Part shown: piece after piece, positions 54,830 through 64,000 of the stretch
Layout of the letters: each line of letters opens with the position of its first letter
Numbering within the stretch: the first letter of the stretch is position 1
Source: Ichthyophis bannanicus
Taxonomy: Eukaryota > Chordata > Amphibia > Gymnophiona > Ichthyophiidae
Reading direction: 5' to 3'
NCBI GenBank assembly: GCA_033557465.1
Contig: CM066031.1
Location: forward strand, 1,233,281,312 to 1,233,345,311
Length of the DNA: 64,000 nt
Program-made: the position numbers and the translations under genes
The notes under the pieces: model-generated
Databases searched by the model: none
Seen by the model: only the letters and a program-made list of their open reading frames with translations
What the model was told of the DNA's origin: nothing

Positions 54830-57785
54830 TATATTCAGCTTTGACCAACTATCTGAAAATCTTGTCTCAGAATGTCAAGGGACTCAATAATTGCATCAAA
54901 TGAAAATAAAATAGTGTTGCATTGCCAAAAGGACAATGCTAACATAGGGGGGTCATTCTGTGCCATGAATAATGGGTATATATGTCCTTTCTGGACGTAT
55001 ATACCTGCTATTCATCCCCCTGCCACTCCCGGTGTAAAGGCTTACTTATGAACAGTGCTGTTATATGGGGAGCCTTAGACAGGAGCAGGAGGGGAGGTCT
55101 GGAGGTAGAGCTAGGGTGGGGCATGGGCAGTCTGTGACCCCAGATGTACAGGGTCGATTCTGAGGTCATTCCTGTATGTCAGGGCTCAGTCTGTTAGATG
55201 GGGGACTTATTCCACTTCAGAGGTAGAATATGTCCTCCTGGATGTGGGGTGACAGCAGCGACTGGCATCGACGGACAGGTGAGGCGTGCAGAAGCATTCC
55301 TGTAGCCCAACCCTGGCCATGGGAGGTCAGATCGTGGGTCGGGCTGCAGGGAAAGGAAGTTTTTGGCAACAGGATGCCATGGCACTGTGGCTTCATTCAG
55401 GAGCCTGGTTAAGTTAGCCAGTATGTGGCTGGGCGTGTGGCCGATCAGAATCGGGACCTGACCTGCACATCTAGGCCTTAGACCCTATTCTGATCCCACA
55501 TGCACACCCTGATTTTGACCAACCTTACAGGGGCAGGATATCTACAACAGCATTGGCACTATAGTATATTTATAAGAAACTCACCTCAATTTAACTAAAT
55601 GTAAGAAGCCGGGTGGTGATTTTTACAATTTACTGATATGCTCTCCAACATTGCGAAAGTCATCGCACCATGTCTATTACCACCCTTCATCTTAGATCAG
55701 ACACTGAACGTTGTTGAGCAAAAACACAAATTCAAGTTGGCCCTGGAAATTTAACACTTGTTTCTTTATTTAATTTATTTATTTAACTGCATTTATATCC
55801 CGCTTTTCACCGGGTCAAAGCGGTGTAACATGTAACATCGGGGGGGGGTAATTTTTTTTAGGGTGGGGCCATCACCAGGGTCAACATTTAATGATTTGGG
55901 TAGACATGGACATGTTTTCTTCTAAGTGTTTAGGTCATGGTGTTGGTGTTTCTTTATGCTCTGAACTCTGATTGCCCTGTTTTTTCCAAAGAGTTAATGG
56001 ATATGGAGGCAACCCCAGTGTTGTTTGGGGGAGGACTTTAATCTTGTTTTAGATCCAGTACTTGACCGACAGTTTAACTGCTGTATAGACTTCCCGAGCC
56101 ACTGCTGTTGTGAGAGCATTGATGGAGGATAGGGGACTTCTAGACATGTGATGACTATAGCACCCCATCGATAAAAATTGCACGTTCTTCTCACTACCTC
56201 ATCAGATACATTCTAGAATAGATTTCTGTCTTACTTCTAAGAATTTTCTATCTTTGGTGCTCTCTTCAGCAATCCATGAAACTGCACTTTCTGATCATGA
56301 AGTGATCTCCCTTACTTTACAACTCACTCCACATGCAGCTCCTACTTTGCTTTGGAGTTTTAATAGAAGTTTAACGCCTTTAATTCTATTTTGAACAAAT
56401 GACCAAGTAGATACACCTATTTGGGCCTGATGGGAGACCTTTAAGGCCAGTATTTGGGCCACCATCACAAGTTTTTCTATAGGGTTAGCTCAACAGAGAA
56501 AACAGGAATTACAGCATCTCTCACCACAAATTATAGCTGGTGAACAAATCCTAATAAGAAAGGAAAATCCAACTGTGCTAATGTACTTGAAAAGTTGTGT
56601 TATCAATATAATACTCTTATGAGTAAAGAAGCGAATCAAATTATTCATAACCAAAACAGTCATTACTTTGCTGAATGGAATAAATCTGGAACGCTTCTAG
56701 CTAATACATTGAAGGCATGGAAATAGGCCACACATATTGTGGCTCTCTCTGATGATAATGGTCAGTTGGTAACCCAAGATATCGATATCTTGGAAAGTTT
56801 TTGAACATTCTACACTCAGTTGTACAAATCTGAGGTAACAACTGATCGAGAGAGCTTTGCTAAGTTGCTTAACTCATTAGAGAGACCCAATGATACAGCT
56901 TTGCAAACCTTCCAATTAGATTCAGAGATCCAACTCAAAGAGATAGTTCATGCCAATAAGCAGTTAGCATCTGGCAAGGCATCTGGGCCCGTGGGTTACT
57001 GGTAGAATTTTATAAAGTACTTAGTGAGGATCTTATCCCTCATCTTCACATATACTTCTTGATGTTGTTAAAACAATCCCCTGTAGATGGTGCCTTTGTG
57101 GATGCCACTATCAGTGTTCACAAGAAAGCAGATCGTGATCGTGATCCCAGAAAGTAAATAATTATTGCCCGATATCACTGCTCAATGCTGACTACAAGAT
57201 TTATGCCAAGGTATTAGCCAATCACCTTAATCAGGTGATTCCTCATCTCATACACCCGGATCAATGTGGATTTGTAGCAGGCAGATCCACAACGGACGAT
57301 GCTGACTACTATGCAATGTCCTGGCCATTGCACAAGACCTGAACACTCCATTGGTGGGCCTCTCCTTGGATATAGAGAAGGCTTTTGATAGATTAGAATC
57401 GTTGTTCCTGTTTGAATCCCTTCATTTCTCAATATGATTAGGGTCATGTATGCCCATCCTATAGCTCATATATGTGCCAATGCTATTCTTTCTCAGTCTT
57501 TCTCACTGTATCGTGGCATCTGACAGGGATGCCCACTTTCTCCACTCTTATTTAATTTGGCATTAGAATTCTTAGCTCTCTCACTTTGGCAGACTATATG
57601 AGGGTTGGAACTTCCTGGCTTCCAAGTCAAATTATCCAGCTATGCAGATGACATCCTTCTCTGATGCTGACCTTAATTCTATTCCTACTATCTTGGGGAC
57701 TATAGACTCTTTCTCCCATCTGTCGGGTTATAAGATCAACTGAACAAAGTCAATGGTGTTTCCTTTAAATAAATAAGTGGTGAAA
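54830..57785 (+). pseudogene. Tx1/L1-type LINE ORF2 remnant
   Basis: Broken frames follow the ORF2 order: KILSQNVKGLNN at about 54858 (endonuclease start), SRIDFCLTSKNF at about 56210, and LSDHEVISLTL at about 56295 (endonuclease SDH block). Next are LASGKASGP at about 56965, HPDQCGFVAGRSTTDDA at about 57255, LDIEKAFDRLES at about 57365 and SYADDILL at about 57635 (YADD intact), then SGYKIN at about 57725. It ends at 57794, where the next element begins. Stops and frameshifts are frequent. 55100-55550 and 55750-55850 are not clearly L1 and may be inserted repeats. Confidence 0.7.
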
Positions 57786-57795
57786 GCAGACTTAG

Positions 57796-59193
57796 GGTTA
57801 TGTTTACTAAAGGGCGCTAACGTCGCAGTAACGGAATTAGCGCGCGAAAAGGTACGTTACCGGGGGATCAAGGCGCGTTATCGCGTGATAACGCGCCTGC
57901 GGCGTTAAGGCACCCTAACGCCATGAAATCCAGTGCTGAAGGGCGGAGGAAGGTTCCCCAGAGGGCAGAGAGAAGGGTTCAGTGGGTAGAGAGTGGGAGG
58001 GGAGAGGCTCCCTACACACTAATGCTGTGGAAGCTGGGTCTGAAAACTAACGCCAGTGAAACTCTGGTGTTAGGGCAGATTTGAAGGAAAGAGAAACCAT
58101 TTACATCAGCAATGTACAGCAAAGCCATGGAAACCTAAAAAACGTGATGTGTGATACATGTGCATGGAACAAAAGGGCAAATAAACATTGAAAATGACCT
58201 AAACAAAATGTAAAAAAAAAACATAACCAAGCTGGGCAATAGTGATATTAATGGGAAACTTCAAAAAACACTACTGAGAAAGCTCCAAAAAAAGATATTA
58301 ATTTTGGAAGGGTCTATGCTCTGTCCCCCTACAAGTGATCCCACAGTGCAATAGTGCTGATCAGGGTTTTCCCATTTTATTGGACAGGTGTCCTATGGCA
58401 TGCACATGTTCCACAACAGCAGGGTGGGCATGTCAGAATGGGCAACTGGACAGATGCTGGAAAATGAGATACAGAGGGCTGCAGGTGGCACATGCTGTGG
58501 TGCAGCTGGGCCACAGTGTTGACTAGGGTGATGCCTAGGTGGCCCATAGGAATGCTGAAACTGTACAGCAGCCAGACAGCAACTGATGAGGGCCCAACAT
58601 GGGCACGAGTGTGTTTCCCACAGTGTCACAGGGGATAGTACCCAACAGGTACCCCCAAGGGCACAGAACATTGGCAGGCGGTGGTGGGGGGAAGTGTGGA
58701 CGTCTATGCAGGCACCCTTACCCCAGGACCCGCACCATAGACAGCCGCCTACCGGCACACTGGATGGCCTGAGACTGCACACCACTAGCACCACCAGCAT
58801 AAGGGCATGTCAGCATGGTGGCGGAGGGGTACTGGTGGTGGAGGGGGCAGTGGCAGCTGCCCACAGCAGACCATGGCCTAGCCCTGTTTAGGTGGGTGTC
58901 ATGCACTGCAACAGATAGGCCCTGTCTGACGAACAGTCATGGTATCCCCAGGGAATAAACTGTCCCTGTGGCAACAGTGTGGTGCAATACACACAGCCAG
59001 TGTGTTCAGAAGCTGAAGGTCATAGGTTCAAGTCCCAGGTGTGGCTCCCACAAACCCAATCTCCATATTTTACCCAGTACGAAACCGTGGTAATAAAGAG
59101 GGAACCTTTATTGCAGATAACATAAACATGCCTGAATCGCCTATATTTTACCCTACAGAGCACAGACACCATAGACATGTGCAATACCTAGAG
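57796..59193. other. Non-coding part of element B
   Basis: 57800-57920 has repeated aacg/gcgc words (gcgttatcgcgtgataacgc is a perfect palindrome-like core near 57880). Open frames at 58393-58891 on both strands are composition-driven and lack domains. Confidence 0.4.
58975..59040 (+). repeat. tRNA-like module
   Basis: The A-box region near 58985 (gcaatacacacagccagtg) is weak. The B box at 59025-59035 (ggttcaagtcc) matches the consensus closely. Confidence 0.45.
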
Positions 59194-59386
59194 CAGAGTT
59201 TCCCAAATGCAGTCCTGGAGGGCCAAAAACCATTCAGGTGTCATGCTGTCTCTAATAAAGATGCCTGTGCTGCATATCTATGCGCCTCCCCCATGATATG
59301 CAAATGTACCACATGCATATTCATTAGGGACAGCATGAAAACCCGAACAGTGTTTGGCCCACCAGGACCGGAGTTGGGAACCTCTG
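59194..59386. mobile_element. 193-bp hAT-type MITE
   Basis: Ends CAGAGTTTCCCAA and TTGGGAACCTCTG are imperfect inverted repeats, and the arms continue for about 45 bp. The flanking octamers acctagag and ccccagag agree at six of eight positions. The centre holds gatatgcaaat, as in the remnant at 13645-13812. Confidence 0.6.
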
Positions 59387-60438
59387 CCCCAGAGCAGTGG
59401 CCAACAGGGGCAGAAACACCCGCACCCACAGGCTCCAATATCCACAGCCTCATGGAGAGGCAGGATGTTGGGCCCTGTGTGCAGCAGCATCTTCCAATAC
59501 TAGCACTTGCATACCTTAGCAATGCCGCCGTAAACCTGGGAATATGTTACACATATATCAAAAGGTTGCTATGATTAATCGCAGATATCAATTCCTAGGT
59601 TAAGCACAATTTGCTGATTGAGCTGCATCACAGCAACCTTTCTGATGTCTCTGGAGTGTGTTTCAGTTCTGGTGTCTGACAGTGTTTACCACCCCGGGGA
59701 GTGACCCCAACAGTATTGCGTACCATAGCCATGCCTGCACTGTGCCCAGGACTGGTGAGGTGGCCAGGCCTGCCAAAAGCCTCTATATTTGCACAATGCT
59801 GGCATAGGTGTTGGAGTGTGTGTCTGTCCATCCAGTGTGTGGTGGCTTCCAACACCTTACTCAGCCCACACTGCTTGCACTGTTTCCAGTGTTAGCTTGC
59901 CAATGTGCATAATGAGGAGCAAGGTACAGGGTGGCCTGGGCAGGATGCATCTGCACAGAGCATAGGGCAATGGCTGGAACATTGTAGTGCCCGGCCACCA
60001 CCTGCACAGACACGGTGGCCACAGCATGTCCTGCTGGGAGGTCACTCTCACCCTGACTGAGCAGTGACCACGGCATGGCTAGGTTCCCCCATAGTGCTAT
60101 GTAGTATTTCTCTCAAATGAGCTATATGGGTTCTCTTTTTTGGGGCCTAATCACTGACTTATCTGCTTGTGGGTGTGCTCACATCTCCTCCAGGAACATG
60201 CACTATGGACTAGCTAGCAGATTGTCTGCAGTTAGCAGCTTCTGTCATGTGACCATAGCACCAACATAGGATATGCACTATTCTGGGTCCATCATAGTTC
60301 ATAAGGGCTAGATGTCACTGAGAAATACAGATGGACACTGATGTATCCTAGGTGTGCCTGCAGGAACTATCTATCCAGTGAGCACAGTACCCACACAATG
60401 TGACGATCTGTAGCTACTCTGTGCCAGTAACACACACA

Positions 60439-60526
60439 GTCAGTACCCCCTACCAGGTTGAGGTGCTGTGGGGGTGCACATGGTCAGTTCTCCCTACCAG
60501 GCCGAGCGGCTGTGGGAGTGCATACC
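60439..60526 (+). repeat. 44-bp tandem duplication
   Basis: gtcagtaccccctaccaggt at 60439 recurs as gtcagttctccctaccaggc at 60483, and the remainder (gctgtggg.gtgca) aligns. Confidence 0.75.
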
Positions 60527-60673
60527 CCATTTTGTGATCATCTGTAGACTGCTGATTTGCATATGCAGTGCATCATGGGTACGGGTGGGATAACCCTATT
60601 CAGTTAACCACAGCATACAGTTTGTGTGGTGTCCTGCAGTCCCTCTGTAGCCAGCTTGTGGTTTGTTAGTAGT

Positions 60674-60725
60674 TGTAGCCCACTGGTTACTTCACTGGAG
60701 ACAATGATCATGAGTTTGATCCCAT
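60674..60725 (+). repeat. tRNA-like module
   Basis: tgtagcccactggttac (A box, fitting tagcn(n)agtggtta) is followed by gagtttgatccc (B box). Confidence 0.45.
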
Positions 60726-60803
60726 AGTGGAGCTATGTGATAGGGCTGTTGGAGGCATTTTGTTTTTCTAATTTAAATTAGTGCTGCCAGCAAAAACATA
60801 CTC

Positions 60804-60817
60804 ACAGTGCTGTAACC
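60804..60817. repeat. Target site duplication (left) of the L1 ORF1 insertion
   Basis: acagtgctgtaacc, repeated exactly at 62361-62374. One further C before it also matches. Confidence 0.9.
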
Positions 60818-60835
60818 TTTTTTTTTTTTTCTTTT

Positions 60836-60841
60836 TTTATT
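60836..60841 (-). terminator. Poly(A) signal of the L1 ORF1 element
   Basis: AATAAA on the minus strand directly before the poly(A) tail of the insertion. Confidence 0.6.
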
Positions 60842-61033
60842 AAGCATTTATAGTGAAAATACACCAAATTAGAAAAGGAAAATAAGTACAATTCATACTA
60901 CATACAAAATACTAAGAAACATATTACAATATAAAGTCCACATTAAATGGTGCTGACAAATTTAACTAAAAAAAGAAATAAGGTCTATACTGAAAACCAG
61001 GCTAAAAGCCTACACTATTGGAGAACCTACCAT

Positions 61034-62170
61034 TTAATTACCAGACTTATTTCCAGAGCCTGCACTTGAACGATCAATCACAAATTTCTCAAGATGAGTG
61101 ATATCCGTAAATACATAAGAGGCTCCCTCAAACCCAATCAAGCATTTACATGGAAAACGTAGAAAAAAAGTGGTCCCTAGGGCTAAAACCTTGGGTTTGA
61201 GAGCCAGAAATTGCCTCCTACGAAGCTGAGTCTCGCGGGATACATCGGGGAAAATGTTAAGAGACTGTCCACAAAAGGGGACAGATTTTTTCTTGAAAAA
61301 AGCACGAAGTATCCGCTGCTTAACCTCGATGGAGGCAAATGTGACTAGTAAAGTAGAACGGGTAGAAATGTTATCAGTAGAGTCTTCTAAAAACGCAGTT
61401 AAATTTGTAATAACTGGCACAATTTCATCCATCCCCCCTTCCTGAGGATTAACATTTTTACTACTAGCAAGAATATAATAAGCCTGTGACACAACAATTG
61501 GCTCTTGAATATTAAGAATCTCTTTGAAATACTTATCTAAAAGTATTCCAGGAGCTAACAAAGAAGTATGAGGAAAATTAAGAAACCTAAGGTTGCATGC
61601 TCGAAAAGAGTTCTCTAGGGCCTCCACCCGGGAATACAACACCAAAGAGTTTTTAACAGCAACTGTATGTGCTACCTGAAGTGGAGGAACTTGAGAATTC
61701 AAAGACTGAACAGCATTATCAAGAATATGAACCCTCTCATCAAGTTGCTGAAAGGTTAAAACAGCCTCTTGAGAGAAGGTGTAAAGCGCATTTAAAGTGG
61801 AAGAAACTTTCTGATCAATAATTACTAAAGCTGACCAAATATCTTTCAATGTTACATCACCATCAGGCGAGGTAGGCGAAATAGCAGACACCACATTCAA
61901 AGATTGAGATTGTACTGGAATAGGCAAAACCAATGGTAACTTAGTTATACTTGCGGAATCAGAAGCCCTAATTGATAAATCCATAGACTGTATAGGCGCA
62001 GGGAATGGAGGTGGAGATCTCCCACTGGAATTGAAGGATACTCCGTCTGGTGAAGACTGCGCAAGAGGGACAGGTATAAAATGCCTGTCCAATGGACCGG
62101 TCTGTTTCTCTCCAGGTCCTGCTGCAGCAGTAGGGGCCTTGTCAGCATTCTTGGCCTTCCGTTTCCCCAT
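61034..62170 (-). CDS. L1 ORF1 protein (Tx1/L1 type), intact
   Basis: The frame codes for 378 residues from the ATG at 62170 (MGKRKAKN). I prefer this start because basic MxKRKAK starts are usual for this family. The frame is open to an ATG at 62239, whose extra 23 residues come from the 5' region. Residues 1-90 are Pro/Ser-rich and disordered. About 107-190 has heptad-like Leu/Ile/Val spacing, as expected for the trimerising coiled coil. About 186-287 is an RRM-like part (ENSFRACNLRFLNFP). About 306-365 is the C-terminal domain (DVSRETQLRRRQFLALKPK, ALGTTFFLRFPCKC). The protein binds RNA as an L1 particle component. The absence of stops in an element without ORF2 suggests recent insertion or selection for ORF1 function. 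Confidence 0.85.
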   Translation of the reverse strand: MGKRKAKNADKAPTAAAGPGEKQTGPLDRHFIPVPLAQSSPDGVSFNSSGRSPPPFPAPIQSMDLSIRASDSASITKLPLVLPIPVQSQSLNVVSAISPTSPDGDVTLKDIWSALVIIDQKVSSTLNALYTFSQEAVLTFQQLDERVHILDNAVQSLNSQVPPLQVAHTVAVKNSLVLYSRVEALENSFRACNLRFLNFPHTSLLAPGILLDKYFKEILNIQEPIVVSQAYYILASSKNVNPQEGGMDEIVPVITNLTAFLEDSTDNISTRSTLLVTFASIEVKQRILRAFFKKKSVPFCGQSLNIFPDVSRETQLRRRQFLALKPKVLALGTTFFLRFPCKCLIGFEGASYVFTDITHLEKFVIDRSSAGSGNKSGN

Positions 62171-62180
62171 CAATTCAGGA

Positions 62181-62360
62181 GAAATAAAAAGGAAACAAAC
62201 CGTGGGGTCCTTGTTATATCTTTGGACTCCTGTTCTCATCGCGGAGCGTGTTCGCGGAGCATGGATCGAAGGAGCGTGATTAAAGGAGCAGGTTGTGCTC
62301 CTTGGGCGCTCCTTCGGCGATACTGCGGCTCTGCTCCGCGGTTTGTTTCCTTTTTATTTC
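62181..62360. repeat. 5' fold-back of the L1 ORF1 element
   Basis: gaaataaaaaggaaacaaac plus cg at 62181-62202 is repeated as a perfect 22-bp reverse complement at 62339-62360, the last bases of the insertion. Between them lie nested pairs (cgaaggagcg / cgctccttcg, aggagca / tgctcct, gcggagca / tgctccgc). Confidence 0.85.
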
Positions 62361-62374
62361 ACAGTGCTGTAACC
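62361..62374. repeat. Target site duplication (right) of the L1 ORF1 insertion
   Basis: Exact partner of 60804-60817. Confidence 0.9.
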
Positions 62375-62545
62375 TTAAGGTGCCCCATAGGGTGCCCCAT
62401 AAAGCGCCCTGTAAGGCACCCTATAAAGTGCCTTATAAAGTTCCTTATAAGGCGCCCTATAGGTAACATTATAGGGTGCCTTGGTGGACAGTGCACCTTA
62501 TAATGTGCCCTCTGGAGTGCCTTATAGGGTACCTTATGTGGCACC
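62375..62545 (+). repeat. Short degenerate tandem repeat of GGTGCC/CTATAA words
   Basis: Units of about 12-13 bp such as gtgccccataggg, gccctgtaaggca, gccttataaagt and gccctataggta follow one another. A shorter version lies at about 47890-47945 in element A. Confidence 0.7.
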
Positions 62546-62671
62546 GTAGGTTACGGCACTTTGAGGGTGTGTTTGCTGGCAGCACAGATTTAAGTTAAAC
62601 AAGAAATTGCCTCAGACAGCACTGAGTAAAAGTAAAGGATAATGCCTCAGACAGCCTTATTCATTAAGCAC

Positions 62672-62735
62672 ACTGGAGGATTGAACCCATGACCACTGTA
62701 CCATCATGCAGTGTATTAACCATTGTGTTACATCT
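62672..62735 (-). repeat. tRNA-like module (antisense)
   Basis: On the minus strand tgtaacacaatggttaatac is followed by atgggttcaatcctcc. Both boxes fit the tRNA pattern. Counterpart of 48051-48118. Confidence 0.55.
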
Positions 62736-62935
62736 CTGCTGTTGTGTTTGCAGGTCAGCGCACCTACTTAAGACTAATGTGTGTTAACGTGGCACGCCTC
62801 CCTCTATCGCGTGATAATGTGCGCCACGCACTTTTTTGCGCAAGTGCTACATTTAGACCGGAACGCCCACTCTCTTTATGGCATCCTGCACATTATTGCT
62901 GGCTGCACATTAAGATGATTTAGTAAACATACCCC

Positions 62936-63261
62936 CTGGTGTAACTGTTTAGCCAGCCATTGCTATGTGGAAAGGCATAGCACACCAGTTAATACACTGC
63001 TCTAAGAGCCAGTGGTGATGGGTTTGAGACCCAAGTGTGCCAACAACTAGAGAAATGCATAATGAACAAACTGTGCTTAAAAAGGTCAGACACATCACTG
63101 CAATGCGTGTCTGCAGCATAGATCTTTATATATATTGTTTGGCCACCATTTCCTGTGTACCAGCTGTGGCATAGGCACAAGCACATTGCTAACGCGCCTC
63201 AATGATGCGCCTTGAGGCGCGTAGGCACCGGCGTGCGTGTGTGAGCAAAGCATTGCTGAAA
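62936..63261. other. Upstream region of the Myb-like gene with a tRNA-like module
   Basis: 62975-63032 holds gcatagcacaccagttaata (A-box region) and gggtttgagaccc (B box). 63188-63228 is a GC-rich inverted motif (aacgcgcctcaatgatgcgccttgaggcgcgtagg). Confidence 0.4.
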
Positions 63262-63408
63262 ATGGCGACCCGATCAAGGAAGCCAGCCTTTACAAGGAGG
63301 GAACTTCACCACCTCGCAGGCCTCATCTGCACCAGGCAGCATAAGCTGTTCCCAGGATCCTCCAAGCGGCAGAAGGCACTACAATCGGTTTGCAGACTAC
63401 CCACATGA
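63262..63408 (+). pseudogene. Truncated Myb/SANT-like protein of a Harbinger element
   Basis: ATG in good context (aaaATGGCG) starts MATRSRKPAFTRRELHHLAGLI, which resembles the start of the Myb/SANT-like DNA-binding accessory proteins of vertebrate Harbinger elements. After about 30 residues the resemblance fades, and the frame ends at 48 codons, well before the usual length. I see no continuation in other frames. It suggests a further Harbinger copy starts here, next to element B. Confidence 0.5.
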
Positions 63409-63561
63409 GGTAACTGTATGGGGACAGGTCAGAATATCCATATACATATCCAGTGTTGATTGTAGCTGTACATGCTGATGTGCGTAGGTAGTCTATCTCA
63501 GTTATGTTTATTAGTTAAACCCACATAATATACCGTCTATGTATCACATCAGAGTGGTTTG

Positions 63562-64000
63562 CCCTATCCCCAGGGGGCTAAGACCTGATCACAGAGTTCA
63601 AGATGTCATCCTGGTGTTATGGCAGCTGCTGCTGTTGATGTGTTAAAACACACCGTAACACAAGGAGCCCATAGATCTGCCTAAAGAGCTTTTGTAAACA
63701 TCATGCTGATATGGTAGGATCCGCATTTGCAGGGTCACACATATGCCCTACCCCTAGGGGTCCTAAGACATGTTCCAAATGGTCTGTCAGTCCTCCCGGT
63801 GATATTGTTGTGTGCATATGCAGGTTAAAACATCTGTCCTACACCCAGGAGTCCTGAGAGCCCATCAAAGTGGGCAGTCACTCACCCTGGTGATATGGTT
63901 AAGCTGTTGATGCTCTGTTATATTCCACCCTACCCCCAGGAGTCCGGAGAGCACACCAAAGTGGGCTGTCAGTCACCCTGGTAGTATGGTTGTGTGTTCA
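63562..64000 (+). repeat. 91-bp tandem repeat running off the window
   Basis: The phrase ctacccccaggagtcc and variants occur at 63564, 63748, 63839 and 63930, and each is followed by 'ccctggtgatatggtt'-like text. The spacing is 91-92 bp (a diverged unit lies in between at about 63656). Confidence 0.75.

Larger units (their letters stand above)
59387..60803. other. Non-coding part of element B
   Basis: No recognised gene. It includes a 44-bp tandem duplication (60439-60526) and a tRNA-like module (60674-60725). Minus-strand frames at 59857-60076 have no domain. Confidence 0.4.
60818..62360 (-). mobile_element. ORF1-only L1 (half-L1-like) insertion
   Basis: A 1.54-kb insertion on the minus strand with a 14-bp target duplication and a poly(A) tail (T run at 60818-60838, with one C) preceded by AATAAA. 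It has a 5' region of about 190 nt, one intact ORF1 and about 200 nt of 3' sequence. It carries no part of ORF2. This is the plan of mammalian HAL1 elements, L1 derivatives that keep only ORF1 and depend on ORF2 protein from elsewhere. A single internally deleted or spliced L1 transcript would look the same; other copies would decide. Confidence 0.85.
57795..62935 (+). mobile_element. Harbinger-like element B with nested insertions
   Basis: The left end gggttatgtttactaaag at 57795 is the imperfect inverted form of the right end tttagtaaacatacccc at 62935. The right 390 bp match the end of element A. No transposase is present inside; the body is GC- and TG-rich non-coding DNA with tRNA-like modules, a hAT MITE and an L1 ORF1-only insertion. 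TTA precedes the left end but does not follow the right end, so I cannot prove a target duplication. The superfamily is inferred from the Harbinger transposase exon and the Myb-like gene nearby. Confidence 0.45.

Noticed and set aside
57792..57794. TTA next to the left end of element B as a Harbinger target duplication
   Set aside because: No TTA follows the right end at 62935, so the duplication cannot be shown.

Overview
This is a eukaryotic, almost certainly vertebrate, genomic window made nearly entirely of transposable elements. I recognise no host protein-coding gene, rRNA gene, functional tRNA gene or CRISPR array. The mixture of families is that of a non-mammalian vertebrate with a large genome: CR1-type and L2-type LINEs, Tx1/L1-type LINEs, a Penelope-like element with a GIY-YIG domain, Tc1/mariner, PIF/Harbinger, SPIN-like hAT elements and a young Ty3/gypsy element. 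An amphibian, possibly a caecilian, is my best guess, but that is inference from repeat content only.

Layout. 1-5.8 kb: a CR1 3' end, then a 2.8-kb DNA transposon (1095-3922) with long inverted terminal repeats, a TTA target duplication and a frameshifted DDE-like gene, then two antisense LINE fragments. 5.8-13.8 kb: mostly unrecognised DNA with a hAT-like MITE (8595-9067), SINE and LINE tails and fold-back repeats. 13.9-18.6 kb: a CR1 copy split by a second CR1 3' end and by a nearly full-length L2. 19.3-26.6 kb: two SPIN-like hAT copies (the second, 24317-26211, is complete and carries a minisatellite), a decayed Tx1/L1 ORF2, LINE pieces and a 139-bp tandem repeat.

26.8-33.5 kb: a complete, very young Ty3/gypsy element on the minus strand with 1.5-kb LTRs, 4-bp target duplication GTAT, polypurine tract, candidate primer-binding site and one open gag-protease-dUTPase-RT-RNase H frame. 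It has no recognisable integrase. Its LTR holds a long open frame that continues the pol frame in one LTR allele. 33.5-38.5 kb: LINE and SINE fragments, including a 110-bp inverted duplication. 38.5-48.3 kb: remains of a Harbinger-like element with a transposase exon, interrupted by a CR1 copy and L2 fragments, followed by GT-rich DNA with repeated tRNA-like promoter modules.

48.3-53 kb: a Penelope-like element whose RT and GIY-YIG regions lie in one frame broken by two stop codons, with two 1-kb direct repeats behind it. 53.3-57.8 kb: a Tc1-like pseudogene and a decayed Tx1/L1 ORF2. 57.8-62.9 kb: a second Harbinger-like element with the same right end as the first, carrying a hAT MITE and a 1.54-kb insertion that has an intact L1 ORF1, a poly(A) tail and a 14-bp target duplication but no ORF2. 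63-64 kb: a truncated Myb/SANT-like Harbinger accessory gene and a 91-bp tandem repeat that leaves the window.

The genes do not form a host pathway. Each serves, or once served, transposition. The most notable objects are the integrase-less gypsy element with a coding LTR, the ORF1-only L1 insertion, and the TIR-bounded element carrying an unassigned DDE-like gene.
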